From positions 124,001 through 188,000 of the forward strand of contig NZ_JAQNDA010000002.1 in assembly GCF_028369065.1 (NCBI RefSeq): a DNA stretch of 64,000 nt, given 5' to 3'. Under the pieces are notes generated by a model. The model made no database searches and was not told where the DNA came from. It saw nothing but the letters and a program-made list of their open reading frames with translations. The stretch is from Marinobacter sp. SS21. GTDB taxonomy: Bacteria > Pseudomonadota > Gammaproteobacteria > Pseudomonadales > Oleiphilaceae. The position numbers and the translations under genes are program-made. Numbering within the stretch: the first letter of the stretch is position 1; the number at the start of each line of letters is the position of its first letter. This document shows, in pieces, positions 53,097 to 61,062 of this stretch.

Positions 53097-53930
53097 TCAA
53101 TGGACCACGGCTATGCCCAGCCACAGGGCGGTGTGATTTGGGCGGTTGAGCCGAACCTTGGCGCCGTCGCTCAGCTGGTACCGCCACCGTTCCCGGAAAT
53201 AGTAGCTGGCGCCCAGGCGGAGTCGCAGGGACGCCAGCAGTTGCCATTCCACGGCGAGACTGGAGTGCCAGCGGCGTTGCCGCAATTCGCCTGCCTGGCG
53301 GAGGGCGTCATCGCGGACACGCCATTGGCCGCCATCCGGTCCCAGGCTCAGGCGCATGGTTAGCTGGGGGTGCCAGCGCCATAGGGCGCTGCTGTCGGGT
53401 ACGCCCAGGGCGAGTTGGCTACCGTTGGAGAATGCTTGTCGCCACTGCGCGGTGGGGTAAGGCCGGTAGTCGCCCAGCCGGCTGTCGACGCGAACGCCCC
53501 ACATTCCGCTGCCCCAGCTGGAAAGGTCCACCGCCCGCACTGCCGATCCCTGTAGCTGCCAGTCGCTGAGGGACAGTGTCTTGAGGTTACGCAGGATATT
53601 GGACGAAACCGCCAGCACCGGGGCGAGCTCAAGTTGCCAGGAGTGGAGCGAGCGCTGGCCGTGCAGGGCGAGGGTGTGCACATGGCCATTGGCTGCGGCA
53701 GCGCTCCCGTTGACCTCTGGCAGCGCGAATACCCGGTAATTATGGTGGGCAAGCCAGTGGGTGCCCTGGGGGGTGCTCGGAGTGGAGTCCAGCTGAAGCC
53801 GGCTTTCCCGGTAACCGACCCGCTCATTGCGATCGGTGGCATCGACGCTGAAACCTACCTCGGCCAGCACATTGACCGACAGGCCGAGCAAGACGAGAGC
53901 ACCAATATAGGCATGGGGGGAGGCGGCCAT
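53097..53930 (-). CDS. Predicted outer-membrane or exported beta-rich protein
   Basis: The 277-residue precursor begins at the ATG after GAGG (a GTG four codons earlier is the alternative) and has a signal peptide ending NVLAE. The mature part is a series of amphipathic strands with aromatic girdle-like positions (SWQLELAPVLAVSS, then WQLQGSAVRAVDLS, and LRLRLGASYYFRERWRYQLS) and ends in a strand with final His, so a small beta-barrel is plausible. Family not recognised. It is convergent with the carbamoyltransferase gene. Confidence 0.65.
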   Translation of the reverse strand: MAASPHAYIGALVLLGLSVNVLAEVGFSVDATDRNERVGYRESRLQLDSTPSTPQGTHWLAHHNYRVFALPEVNGSAAAANGHVHTLALHGQRSLHSWQLELAPVLAVSSNILRNLKTLSLSDWQLQGSAVRAVDLSSWGSGMWGVRVDSRLGDYRPYPTAQWRQAFSNGSQLALGVPDSSALWRWHPQLTMRLSLGPDGGQWRVRDDALRQAGELRQRRWHSSLAVEWQLLASLRLRLGASYYFRERWRYQLSDGAKVRLNRPNHTALWLGIAVVH

Positions 53931-53988
53931 GGCGAGCCTCACGTGGGACGACTTCTGTTAGGCTGGTTTATCGCGTTGAAAAGCGCAA

Positions 53989-54147
53989 GGGAGCCTCTGC
54001 ATAATTCCGAATCGCCTCTGCGTGCTCTGAAGGCTGCACCTGAGGTGTTGCGACTGCTTGAACGACCCCGGCACTACTGCAAGGTCACGCCTTGATTGGC
54101 AATGGCTCCGAAAGCCAGAGCAGATCCGGAGTTAATCAGAGGCTCCC
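53989..54147. mobile_element. MITE-like element, copy C (159 bp)
   Basis: GGGAGCCTCTGCATAATTCC at the left and GGGAGCCTCTGATTAACTCC read inward from the right form the terminal inverted repeats. The interior TGCTCTGAAGGCTGCACCTG (54023-54042) and the following bases match copy B in the same orientation. AA flanks both ends. It lies 58 bp upstream of the 53097-53930 gene's start, so it may carry or displace its promoter. Confidence 0.78.
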
Positions 54148-54251
54148 AAGTGGTATCGTTGTTCAGGATAAGGTCAGTCAGGCTTGAGGGGAGGGCTCCG
54201 GACAGCGGGTTTGGGACACCGGGTTTGGGACAACCGGTTCGGAACAGCAAA

Positions 54252-54273
54252 AGGGGGAGCGCAGGCTCCCCCT
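54252..54273 (-). terminator. Intrinsic terminator of the DUF6160-like gene
   Basis: AGGGGGAGC and GCTCCCCCT pair over 9 bp with a four-base loop; on the minus strand the stem is followed by TTTTGCTGTT. It lies 22 bp after the stop of the minus-strand gene. Confidence 0.85.
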
Positions 54274-54295
54274 CTGGATGCAGTGAAGCGATGGC

Positions 54296-55171
54296 TCAAG
54301 GGCGACCGTACACCGCAATTTCGCTGCCGGCCATGGTTAGCCCCTGCACAGCCACCGAGCCGACACTGCCGCCGCCGACCTGGACATCCCCCATCCACAC
54401 GTCCAGATTGGAATCGCCGATCGACAGGCGCATGGCATTGGGTTGTGCGCCAGCGGTGTCGCTCAGGCGATTACCGGAGCCAATGGTGATCGTGTTGGAG
54501 GCCATCATGGCGCTGGTAATGGCGCCGCCGCTCATCAGCGTGTCGAGGTTGCCGCCGGCAGCTACCCGCACATCCCGCAGCTTGAGGCCGATCATATCCA
54601 CGTCGGCTTCCAGGTTGTCGACTGCGAATGAAGACTCAATAACCAATGAGCCGGTGTTGCCGCCGCCGGCAAACGGGTTGGTGTTGGTGGCGGTAATGGT
54701 GGTTTCACCTACCAAAGCCTGAATTTCCAGGTTGGAGATCAGGGTGGTGCCTGGGGCATCAGTCATGTTGGTGCCCAGGCCGATGCTGTCGATACCAATG
54801 CCCACCTGGAATGGATCGGTGGTACCCCGGTTGCCCAGCTTGATCACCGCATCGCCGTTGGCCGCGATGTCGACATCAATCTGCAGTTCGAGATTGTCGT
54901 AGATCGGATTGCCGGAGCCATCGGTGCCGGATTGCCAGCCTGAGATGCGGATGTTGTCGATCAGCAGGGCGCCCATGCCGACGCCGCCATCGTTCTGGGA
55001 GTAGGCGACTCGATCAATATTGATGTTGGCGTCCACCTCCACGGTGATTCCGGCCTGGCCGGTTACATTCCCCATCGCAGTGTCGTCCATTGGAACCAGA
55101 CCCTGCGCCATGACAGGCAAAGCGGTTGTCGCTGCTACTACAGCGCACGCAAGTTTTGTTACTGAAGGCAT
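54296..55171 (-). CDS. Exported DUF6160-like protein
   Basis: The 291-residue precursor has a signal peptide (1-22) and then LVPMDDTAMGNVTGQAGITV, the start I associate with DUF6160/FilA-like proteins of Marinobacter and Acinetobacter relatives. The rest is strand-rich and Gly/Asn/Ala-rich with repeated N-I-x-I and D-V-x-V patterns (VDANINIDRVAYSQ, GALLIDNIRISGW, LKLRDVRVAAGG), suggesting a layered beta structure, possibly a surface or pilus-like fibre component. It has GGA upstream of the ATG and a good terminator, so it is a single-gene unit. Confidence 0.75.
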   Translation of the reverse strand: MPSVTKLACAVVAATTALPVMAQGLVPMDDTAMGNVTGQAGITVEVDANINIDRVAYSQNDGGVGMGALLIDNIRISGWQSGTDGSGNPIYDNLELQIDVDIAANGDAVIKLGNRGTTDPFQVGIGIDSIGLGTNMTDAPGTTLISNLEIQALVGETTITATNTNPFAGGGNTGSLVIESSFAVDNLEADVDMIGLKLRDVRVAAGGNLDTLMSGGAITSAMMASNTITIGSGNRLSDTAGAQPNAMRLSIGDSNLDVWMGDVQVGGGSVGSVAVQGLTMAGSEIAVYGRP

Positions 55172-55407
55172 TGTTATTGTCCTCGGGCAAATTTCAGGAT
55201 GAAAGCAGATTGGCCATCCTTTGCTGATGTTGATCAGTGTTCCGAGAACGGTTGTTATTCTTATGGTGACGCTGTTCGCGCTTCTTTTTTCTGCATCGCT
55301 TTCTTTTTTTCTAGTCTGGCCCCGCTGTCTCTAGGCGGAGTGTCTGATCCAGACAGCTCAAAACATAGCGTGTCTGGCGACGCTTGACTACGTGATGGCG
55401 AACCCTT

Positions 55408-56055
55408 TCACAATTCTTTACCTGGGTTTTGTGACGCAGTTCCGATTCCCAGCGTCGACTTCACCAAATCGTGCAGTCGGGGCTCGATCACCTGTTGCAC
55501 CGCGTTGCCGACCCGCCACTCTCCGTTTTCCTGCCAGTACGGCACCACATGCAAGAGGCCAAGGCCGGCCAGATGCTGCATTTCGATCAACAGGTAGCGT
55601 ACGTGGGCAATGTCCCGGCCCTCGGCGGTTAACTGCTCCTGAAACCTGGACAGCAGTTCCTCGGTTAACGACGGGCTACTGTCGGTGGTGATGTACAGCA
55701 GACTGGCGATGAGGGTTCCTTCCAGGGCGCCCTGGACCACGGTTTTCTGGATCGCGTGAGCTGCGACATCTGGCGGTATCTGTTGCTCGCTGGACAGACG
55801 GATAAATCGCCCGCCTCCTTCGTAGTCCCCGATATACGCAAAGGGACGGATGCCACCCTGACGGCGAATCTGCTCAAGGGCTTCGTCGATCGACGATTCC
55901 AGCAAGTGCTGCAGATTGCCGAGCACCACTTCTCGTTCGGATTCGCTGATTGAGCGGAACACCGTCGTGCGCGCCGAATCCTCGCCGGGGCTGGCCACGG
56001 CGAGGTTGGCGAGCGCGAGCAAGGCCAGAAGGGTGATCTGTCGAAGGGTGATCAT
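55408..56055 (-). CDS. Exported protein of unknown function
   Basis: The 215-residue precursor has a signal peptide (1-22, ending AVAS) and GGAG before the ATG. The mature region is mixed helical with ESEREVVLGNLQHLLESSID near residue 38, GGIRPFAYIGDYEGGGRFIR near 66 and a hydrophobic stretch near 108 (VVQGALEGTLIASLLYITTD). No family is recognised. The stretch upstream of the DUF6160-like gene separates it by 236 bp with nothing else seen. Confidence 0.6.
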   Translation of the reverse strand: MITLRQITLLALLALANLAVASPGEDSARTTVFRSISESEREVVLGNLQHLLESSIDEALEQIRRQGGIRPFAYIGDYEGGGRFIRLSSEQQIPPDVAAHAIQKTVVQGALEGTLIASLLYITTDSSPSLTEELLSRFQEQLTAEGRDIAHVRYLLIEMQHLAGLGLLHVVPYWQENGEWRVGNAVQQVIEPRLHDLVKSTLGIGTASQNPGKEL

Positions 56056-56143
56056 TGTCGAGCTCCGTATTGTTATGGGTAGCGCTAATGTCGAGGTGCG
56101 ATTATTTGACGTATTGCAGCACGAATGGGCAACAGGTTGCCAG

Positions 56144-56878
56144 CTACAGAATGTTCAGTAACTGCAGCGCAATGGGGAGCGTCAGGGCGGTAAAAATACC
56201 GGTTAAGCCCATGCCCAGGGACGAGAAGGCACCCGCCTGGGCACTGATTTCGAAGGCCCGTACGGTGCCAATAGCGTGGCCATTAATGCCCAGGGTCAGG
56301 CCAATCAGACGGTCATCGGTGATGCCCAGGCGAGAGGCCAGCCAATCCACGAACAGTGACGCGACAACGCCGGTGACCAGCAGTCCGCCCATCAGTAACG
56401 ATACCGAACCACCGATCTGCTGGTTGATGCCAATGGCGATTGGAGCAGTGACGGATTTGGGGGCCAACGAGGCCAGTACTTCGCTGGAGCCACCCAGTGC
56501 CCAGGCGATCGCCAGGGCATAAATGACCGCCACCGTGGCAGCCAGGGGGATGGTCACAAGGATCGGCTTCCAGAGCGCGCGCACGTGATGGAACTGCTGG
56601 TACAGCGGCACTCCGAGGGCTACGGTTGCCGGGCCGAGCAGGAAGGTCAGCCAGGTCGCGCCAGCTTGGTAGTTCGGATAGCTGATGGAGCCTAGCCACA
56701 GCATGGCGGCCAATAGCAGGCCGGCCAGCAGGACTGGCGGGCACCAAACCGGTTGGCGCAGCTTACGAAATACCGCCACGGCCACAAAGTAGGCGATCAG
56801 CGTAAGCAATACCGACAATGCAGGGCTTTGCTGCAGATGAGGGAGGGTGTGACCCAGTCGCTGTAAAAACTCAGTCAC
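56144..56878 (-). CDS. lrgB: LrgB/CidB-family membrane protein
   Basis: The 244-residue protein has 6-7 membrane helices and LrgB hallmarks: LPKSVTAPIAIGI-type segment (SLAPKSVTAPIAIGINQQIG near residue 138) and the C-terminal GINGHAIGTVRAFEISAQAG near 200. LrgB works with LrgA in murein hydrolase control or, as shown in some bacteria, pyruvate/small-acid transport. GTG is the start, overlapping the lrgA stop by 8 bp, so translation is coupled. Confidence 0.92.
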   Translation of the reverse strand: MTEFLQRLGHTLPHLQQSPALSVLLTLIAYFVAVAVFRKLRQPVWCPPVLLAGLLLAAMLWLGSISYPNYQAGATWLTFLLGPATVALGVPLYQQFHHVRALWKPILVTIPLAATVAVIYALAIAWALGGSSEVLASLAPKSVTAPIAIGINQQIGGSVSLLMGGLLVTGVVASLFVDWLASRLGITDDRLIGLTLGINGHAIGTVRAFEISAQAGAFSSLGMGLTGIFTALTLPIALQLLNIL

Positions 56879-57236
56879 AGCGCTCTCCCGCCGGCTGCTT
56901 CGATATCAGGCGACGCAGCACCAGCAGGGTGGTCAGCACGCTGAGAAAGGTGCCGGCAATCAGTCCCACCACGACGGCGGTCCACTGGCCATCGAATCGA
57001 TCACCCAGGAAAAAGACCCCGACCACGCCGGGCATGATCAGCAGGATCAGAATCGAGATCAGTTGCTGGCTGGCGTTGGCGAGTGCGTCGCTGGCGCCGC
57101 CCGTCAGCATCAGCCAGCTGGTCAGCAGCAGCATGCCGATCACGCCGCCACTCACCGGCCAGCTGAACATGAAACGCAGACCTTCCCCCAGGATCAGGAA
57201 CAACAGGAGGGTCAGAAAGCCTCGTAACATGGGCAT
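56871..57236 (-). CDS. lrgA: LrgA/CidA-family membrane protein
   Basis: The 121-residue protein has four membrane helices and the family pattern LILGEGLRFMFSWPVSGGVI near residue 15 followed by IGMLLLTSWLML and LLIMPGVVGVFFLGD near 70. It is holin-like and acts with LrgB. Two ATGs six bases apart compete as starts; the first is taken with AAGG eight bases upstream. A longer open frame upstream lacks family resemblance. Whether it corresponds to the lrg or cid system cannot be decided. Confidence 0.9.
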   Translation of the reverse strand: MPMLRGFLTLLLFLILGEGLRFMFSWPVSGGVIGMLLLTSWLMLTGGASDALANASQQLISILILLIMPGVVGVFFLGDRFDGQWTAVVVGLIAGTFLSVLTTLLVLRRLISKQPAGERCD

Positions 57237-57592
57237 GGGGTGGCCTTGAATGTCTGTCTGAAACTGAGGGGAATCTCGCCGCGGCACGATAATGAGGTGA
57301 AGCGGCTGAAAAACGGCCGCAGTATGCCTCCTCCGCGGCAGCGATGCCAGTATCAGATGGTCTCGCAAATGCCGGAGCAGTTTCCGCTGGATTACTGGCT
57401 GCAGGTCCACGCCCCGTTTCGACGGAGCACCGGTTGGATGCCGGCAAGGATTTGATTAAGGTGCGGTAAGGGGGGGGGTAAAGGAGGGATCGTGAGCAAC
57501 CGGGGTTCCCACACCGTCCACTATACTCCTAGTGAGCCCGGTTGGGTCCGACACTGAATGGACTGCGGGACGGTGGAACTGGAGAGCCATGC
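57237..57592. other. 356-bp region between lrgA and plsC
   Basis: The region separates divergent genes. It contains a nine-G homopolymer (57470-57478), a strong Shine-Dalgarno-like AAGGAGGG (57481-57488) leading into a 21-codon frame, and a TATACT hexamer (57522-57527) without a matching -35. Nothing else is recognised. Confidence 0.5.
57492..57557 (+). CDS. Possible 21-codon leader ORF upstream of plsC
   Basis: GTG at 57492 follows AGGAGGG by only three bases and opens a frame of 21 codons (MSNRGSHTVHYTPSEPGWVR, then H) ending in TGA, 35 bp before the plsC start. No homologue is recognised. It may be a translated leader or a chance reading frame; the short spacing counts against efficient use. 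Confidence 0.25.
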   Translation: MSNRGSHTVHYTPSEPGWVRH

Positions 57593-58333
57593 ATGACGTC
57601 AATGGTGGATCGACTGAAAATGGCCTGGTTACTTTTTTGGGCGATTGCGTTGACGTTGTTGCTGGCCGGGCCGGTGATCCTGGCGGCGATGCTGGGGCGC
57701 ACTGGCAACCTGGCGTTTAACCTCACCAAGGTGTGGGCCTGGTGTCTGCTGAAACTGGCCGGAGTGCGGCTGGAGGTGCGGGGACGCGAGCACATTCAGC
57801 CCGATACTCGCTATGTGATTGTCAGCAATCACCAGTCCTATTTCGATCCGCCGGCACTGGTGCTCAGCCTGGGGCTGCAATACCGCTGGGTGATCAAGCA
57901 GGAGCTGCGTAAAATTCCGCTGTTCGGATTTGCCCTAGAGGCGTCCCGCAATCTGTTCATCGATCGCTCCCAGGGCCATGAGGCGCTGCGTAGCATTCAG
58001 CAGGGGGTCGCCCGATTGCCGCCTGGCACCGGGGTGCTGTTTTTCCCGGAGGGAACCCGGTCCATCGATGGCCGGATGCTGCCGTTCAAGGTTGGTGGAT
58101 TCCTGGTGGCCCGGGAAGGCGGACTGCCAATCCTCCCCATCACCATCAATCACTCCCGGGCGCGGCTGCCCAAGGGCCGGCCGGTGTTCACACCTGGTCC
58201 CATCGAGATCATCATTCATCCGCCTATCGAGCCTGCGACGGCCGATCAGCAAGGCCATTCCGTTGAATCGTTGGATCAGATGGTGGAACGGGTACGTCGG
58301 ATCATCGCGGCGGATTTTAAGGGAGCGCTCTGA
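57593..58333 (+). CDS. plsC: 1-acyl-sn-glycerol-3-phosphate acyltransferase (PlsC family)
   Basis: The 246-residue membrane-associated enzyme has an N-terminal hydrophobic segment, the acyltransferase HxxxxD motif in VSNHQSYFDPPALV (near residue 78), a NLFIDRSQGHEA substrate segment near 121, and FFPEGTRSIDG near 150. It acylates lysophosphatidate at position 2 to make phosphatidate. GGAGAG lies upstream of the ATG chosen. A second PlsC elsewhere in the genome is likely, so its exact acceptor is not certain. Confidence 0.9.
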   Translation: MTSMVDRLKMAWLLFWAIALTLLLAGPVILAAMLGRTGNLAFNLTKVWAWCLLKLAGVRLEVRGREHIQPDTRYVIVSNHQSYFDPPALVLSLGLQYRWVIKQELRKIPLFGFALEASRNLFIDRSQGHEALRSIQQGVARLPPGTGVLFFPEGTRSIDGRMLPFKVGGFLVAREGGLPILPITINHSRARLPKGRPVFTPGPIEIIIHPPIEPATADQQGHSVESLDQMVERVRRIIAADFKGAL

Positions 58334-58351
58334 ACAATAACTTCGGCGGGT

Positions 58352-58531
58352 TCAGTGTGCCTTCACTTTCTGTTTGCCGCAGCGCTGGCAGCGATAGACG
58401 GTGACCAGCTTGCCCTCCTTCACGTCGAACTGCTTTTCCTTGCACACTTCCCATTTGTGGAAGTCATGTTGGCACAGGCCTTTGCGGGGTGCTTTTCGTA
58501 CCGGTTTCTTGAACGGGAGAATGGTGGCCAT
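58352..58531 (-). CDS. Small zinc-ribbon-like protein
   Basis: The 59-residue protein reads MATILPFKKPVRKAPRKGLC and then has a cysteine/histidine set (CQHDFHKWEVC, then YRCQRCGKQKVKAH), four cysteines and several histidines suited to one zinc site. Similar short proteins occur in Pseudomonas relatives with no known role. The ribosome binding site is poor, and a longer frame runs upstream from a TTG at 58666 with low-complexity Leu/Glu content, which I consider less likely. Confidence 0.65.
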   Translation of the reverse strand: MATILPFKKPVRKAPRKGLCQHDFHKWEVCKEKQFDVKEGKLVTVYRCQRCGKQKVKAH

Positions 58532-58651
58532 GTTTACGTCGTCTACTGAGCCTGAGGCCTTGGTGAGTTTCCTAATGCTTCCACCTTCCTGGCGCTGTTG
58601 CAACTTTTGTAATTCGCGCAGCTCTAGAAGCTGGGGTAACTCTCGCATTTC

Positions 58652-58741
58652 ATGTAACGCTGGCAACTAATGTAACGCTCACGACTCATGTAACGCTCAC
58701 GACTCACACAGCTCTCACGACTTACACAGCTCACACAACTT
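58652..58741. repeat. Five 18-bp tandem repeats
   Basis: ATGTAACGCTCACGACTC occurs perfectly at 58670-58687 and 58688-58705, with divergent copies at 58652-58669, 58706-58723 and 58724-58741. The array fills most of the gap between the zinc-ribbon gene and yebG. Stops interrupt every frame of the array on the minus strand that leads into the zinc-ribbon gene. Confidence 0.85.
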
Positions 58742-58783
58742 TCCGGCTGCGTTAGTCGGCCACCATTCTCTTCAGCAGGGCCT

Positions 58784-59065
58784 TCAGCTTTCCTGCTCGG
58801 GGACCTGGTTGAGTAAGGTGGGTTTTTTTAGCGCTCTGGCGAACAGCTCTTTTTCTTCAGCAATCGCCATCGCAGCCTTTTCGGCCAGCTCCTCACCCAG
58901 CCCGTCTACCCTGGCTTGCAGAAACTGGGTGATCTCCTCCGCCAGTTCCAGGATCTTATCCCGGGCGTCGGCATCGGACTTGGATGAAAACAGCATGGTT
59001 TCCGGGTGCTTCAGCGCCATGTCCAGTCCATCCCTCTCTGAGTAATACAGTGCTTGTACTGCCAT
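58784..59065 (-). CDS. yebG: YebG-family SOS-inducible protein
   Basis: The 93-residue protein starts MAVQALYYSERDGLDMAL and has MLFSSKSDADARDKILELAE (residues 24-43), closely following the E. coli YebG pattern (start MAV, then M-F-S-K-ADA-DKML-A). YebG is a small DNA-damage-induced protein of unclear biochemical role. GGAG lies 8 bp before the ATG. A near-consensus LexA box stands 77 bp upstream, which supports the assignment. Confidence 0.87.
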   Translation of the reverse strand: MAVQALYYSERDGLDMALKHPETMLFSSKSDADARDKILELAEEITQFLQARVDGLGEELAEKAAMAIAEEKELFARALKKPTLLNQVPEQES

Positions 59066-59141
59066 TGATGCATCTCCATGGGGTTACCGGCCTAAGGCCG
59101 ACAACGGCGATTAAATTCGGTCAGCAGTTTACCTGATAATG

Positions 59142-59157
59142 CTGTACATAAAAACAG
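59142..59157 (-). promoter_or_regulatory. LexA (SOS) box upstream of yebG
   Basis: CTGTACATAAAAACAG matches the gammaproteobacterial LexA consensus CTGT-N8-ACAG with an AT-rich centre. It lies in the divergent region between yebG and the DUF1499 lipoprotein gene, 76 bp from the yebG start. Confidence 0.85.
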
Positions 59158-59258
59158 TGTTTTGGCTAAGTATAGAATGATCCGTCGCGCCGAATATGCC
59201 CTATAGTTATAATCTGCACCGGTACTCGTTCGTATATAGCGAAACAGGATGACACTTC

Positions 59259-59759
59259 ATGGATGACGGAAGGGGGCAGTTGGGCATGGTGGCTCACCCA
59301 CGGAAACGCTGGCGTCAACGCGTGTTGCTGGCCAGTTGTCTGGGCGTTTTGCTTGGCTGTACCAGCCCGGCGCCGGATACGCTGGGGCTTGGGGTTAACA
59401 ACGAACTGCAGTCGTGCCCGGCCAAGCATAATTGCGTTTCCAGCCTCGGCGACTATCGCGACAAGGATCGCTACATCGCCCCGTTGGTCGCCAGCCCGGT
59501 AACCTGGTCATCGTTGCCACTGGTTTTATCGGCACAACCGAATTTGCGGGTTGTTGAGCAGGATGAAAATTACTTGCGGGCAGAGGCCACGTCCCGTTTC
59601 CTGCGCTTCGTGGATGACCTGGAGTTTCAGTTCCGGCCTGACCTGGGGCTCATTCACGTTCGTTCTGCCTCGCGGATTGGCTACTCCGATTTCGGGGCCA
59701 ACCGGGATCGACTGGAGCAAATTCGCCGCAGTCTGAGATTGACGATTCAATCTCCATAA
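59259..59759 (+). CDS. DUF1499-family lipoprotein
   Basis: The 166-residue protein has a basic n-region, a hydrophobic segment and a lipobox (GVLLGC, cysteine near residue 34). The DUF1499 domain follows, with SCPAKHNCVSSLGDYRDKDR near 52 and EATSRFLRFVDDLEFQF near 107, ending near SASRIGYSDFGANRDRLEQI. The function of DUF1499 is unknown. The ATG at 59259 has AGGA nine bases upstream; ATG at codon 10 is possible. Its 3' end overlaps the convergent MBL-fold gene by 13 bp. Confidence 0.85.
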   Translation: MDDGRGQLGMVAHPRKRWRQRVLLASCLGVLLGCTSPAPDTLGLGVNNELQSCPAKHNCVSSLGDYRDKDRYIAPLVASPVTWSSLPLVLSAQPNLRVVEQDENYLRAEATSRFLRFVDDLEFQFRPDLGLIHVRSASRIGYSDFGANRDRLEQIRRSLRLTIQSP

Positions 59760-60754
59760 TTGGCCGGAAATACCAGGGTTTCACCATGCTGCATGACCCT
59801 GAAGCAGCTTTCCGCCACGGCTTGCTCAGCCAGCGCTTTCCGTAATCGACGGGGCGGCTCGTCCATCGGTTCATCGGTGAGCACAAAGGTGCCCCAGTGC
59901 ATGGCGACCGATTGCCGGGCACCGATATCCCGATGAATGTGGACGGCTTCTTCCGGTGCAACGTGAACTGGCGCCATGAACCAGCGCGGTTCGTAGGCGC
60001 CAATGGGAATGAGGGCTAAATGAATGGGGGCAAAGAGCTCCCCAATCTGACGGAATACCCCGCCATAGCCGGTATCGCCAGCAAAATAGAAGCGGTAACC
60101 GTCCATTTCCATCAGCCAGCTGCACCATAACGTGGTGTTGCCGTCGAGCGCCGAGCGGCCACTGAAATGCTGGGCAGGCAGACAGAACACCTCGGTGTCG
60201 TGGCCCAGCATTTCGGATTGCCACCAGCCGAGTTCCACCAAGTTGTGAATACCCCGTCGTTCGAACCAGTGCCTCAATCCCATCGGAATGCAAAACTGAA
60301 GCGCGTCCCCGAACCGTCGGTGCAGTTTTTCTACGGTGGCTTCATCCAGGTGATCGTAATGGTTATGGGAAATCAGTACCCGGTGGATTGGTGGCAGCTC
60401 CGCTACCTTCAGGGCCGCGGGGGTATAGCGCCGGGGACCGACGAAGCGGAATGGACTGGCCCGCTCCGAAAAAACAGGGTCAGTCAGTGCATTGAATCCC
60501 TGGTATTGGAAAAGGAACGAGGAATGACCCAGCCAGGTCAGCTGCGCATCTGGCGGCGGCTGGGACAACAAATGGGCATCGGGGCGTAGCAGGTGATATT
60601 GCTTGCCCATTGGGAAGCGTCGACCCGGCGCCAGTTGCCATCTCAGAAAGTCCCTGAGGCCATGCGACGGTACCGGTTCCAGATTCTGGAAGCGAGAGTT
60701 GGCGCTCGGGACGGCGGCTGCCAGTGCAGCCAGGCGTTTTCGGTCTATGGTCAT
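59747..60754 (-). CDS. MBL-fold hydrolase, NAPE-PLD/UlaG-like
   Basis: The 335-residue protein has the metallo-beta-lactamase zinc motif SHNHYDHLD (HxHxDH, near residue 130), an FAGDTGYGG aspartate ligand near 225 and a late AMHWGTFVLTDEP histidine near 285. LTWLGHSSFLFQYQGFNALT near 72 and GPRRYTPAALKV fit the group related to N-acyl-phosphatidylethanolamine phospholipase D. A phospholipase or phosphodiesterase activity is possible; the substrate is not shown by context. No signal peptide is present. Confidence 0.88.
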   Translation of the reverse strand: MTIDRKRLAALAAAVPSANSRFQNLEPVPSHGLRDFLRWQLAPGRRFPMGKQYHLLRPDAHLLSQPPPDAQLTWLGHSSFLFQYQGFNALTDPVFSERASPFRFVGPRRYTPAALKVAELPPIHRVLISHNHYDHLDEATVEKLHRRFGDALQFCIPMGLRHWFERRGIHNLVELGWWQSEMLGHDTEVFCLPAQHFSGRSALDGNTTLWCSWLMEMDGYRFYFAGDTGYGGVFRQIGELFAPIHLALIPIGAYEPRWFMAPVHVAPEEAVHIHRDIGARQSVAMHWGTFVLTDEPMDEPPRRLRKALAEQAVAESCFRVMQHGETLVFPANYGD

Positions 60755-61062
60755 ATTGGGTGGACGAGCCTCGAAGTAATCCCTGGCGCGGTCGGCCTGA
60801 AAGTTTCGCCAGTCGGCAGAACCTGAACGACGTTCTTCCCAGGGGGCCGCAACAGTTTAGGTGGGAGTCTGCGCAATTGACACAGCCCCTGCGTCGGGCT
60901 GAGTGCCGAAGCCGATGACGCCGGGACTTGGCTTCATTGACTCTAGTACCCCACATCCTGTCAAGGTTTGGCCACTTTGTGCGCGAAATACTTTTGTCAT
61001 AGTCGTTGCAGCGTTATCCAGAAGCTCCTTAACTCACCTGTCCATCAATGAAGGCGAAAATA
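60755..61062. other. 308-bp intergenic region
   Basis: Lies between divergent genes. No reading frame with a ribosome binding site or recognisable family is seen. A moderately AT-rich stretch (60970-61010) could hold the promoter of the following gene. Confidence 0.45.

Noticed and set aside
51391-53247. 618-codon open frame antisense to the carbamoyltransferase
   Set aside because: The plus-strand protein is a clear family member along its whole length; the antisense product is low in recognisable structure.
49927-54147. Composite transposon
   Set aside because: No transposase or its remnant is present in or next to either element, and no outer target duplication was found, so only a bracketed segment is claimed.
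58652-58741. Possible CRISPR array
   Set aside because: Units are directly adjacent with no spacers, too short, and no cas genes are nearby.
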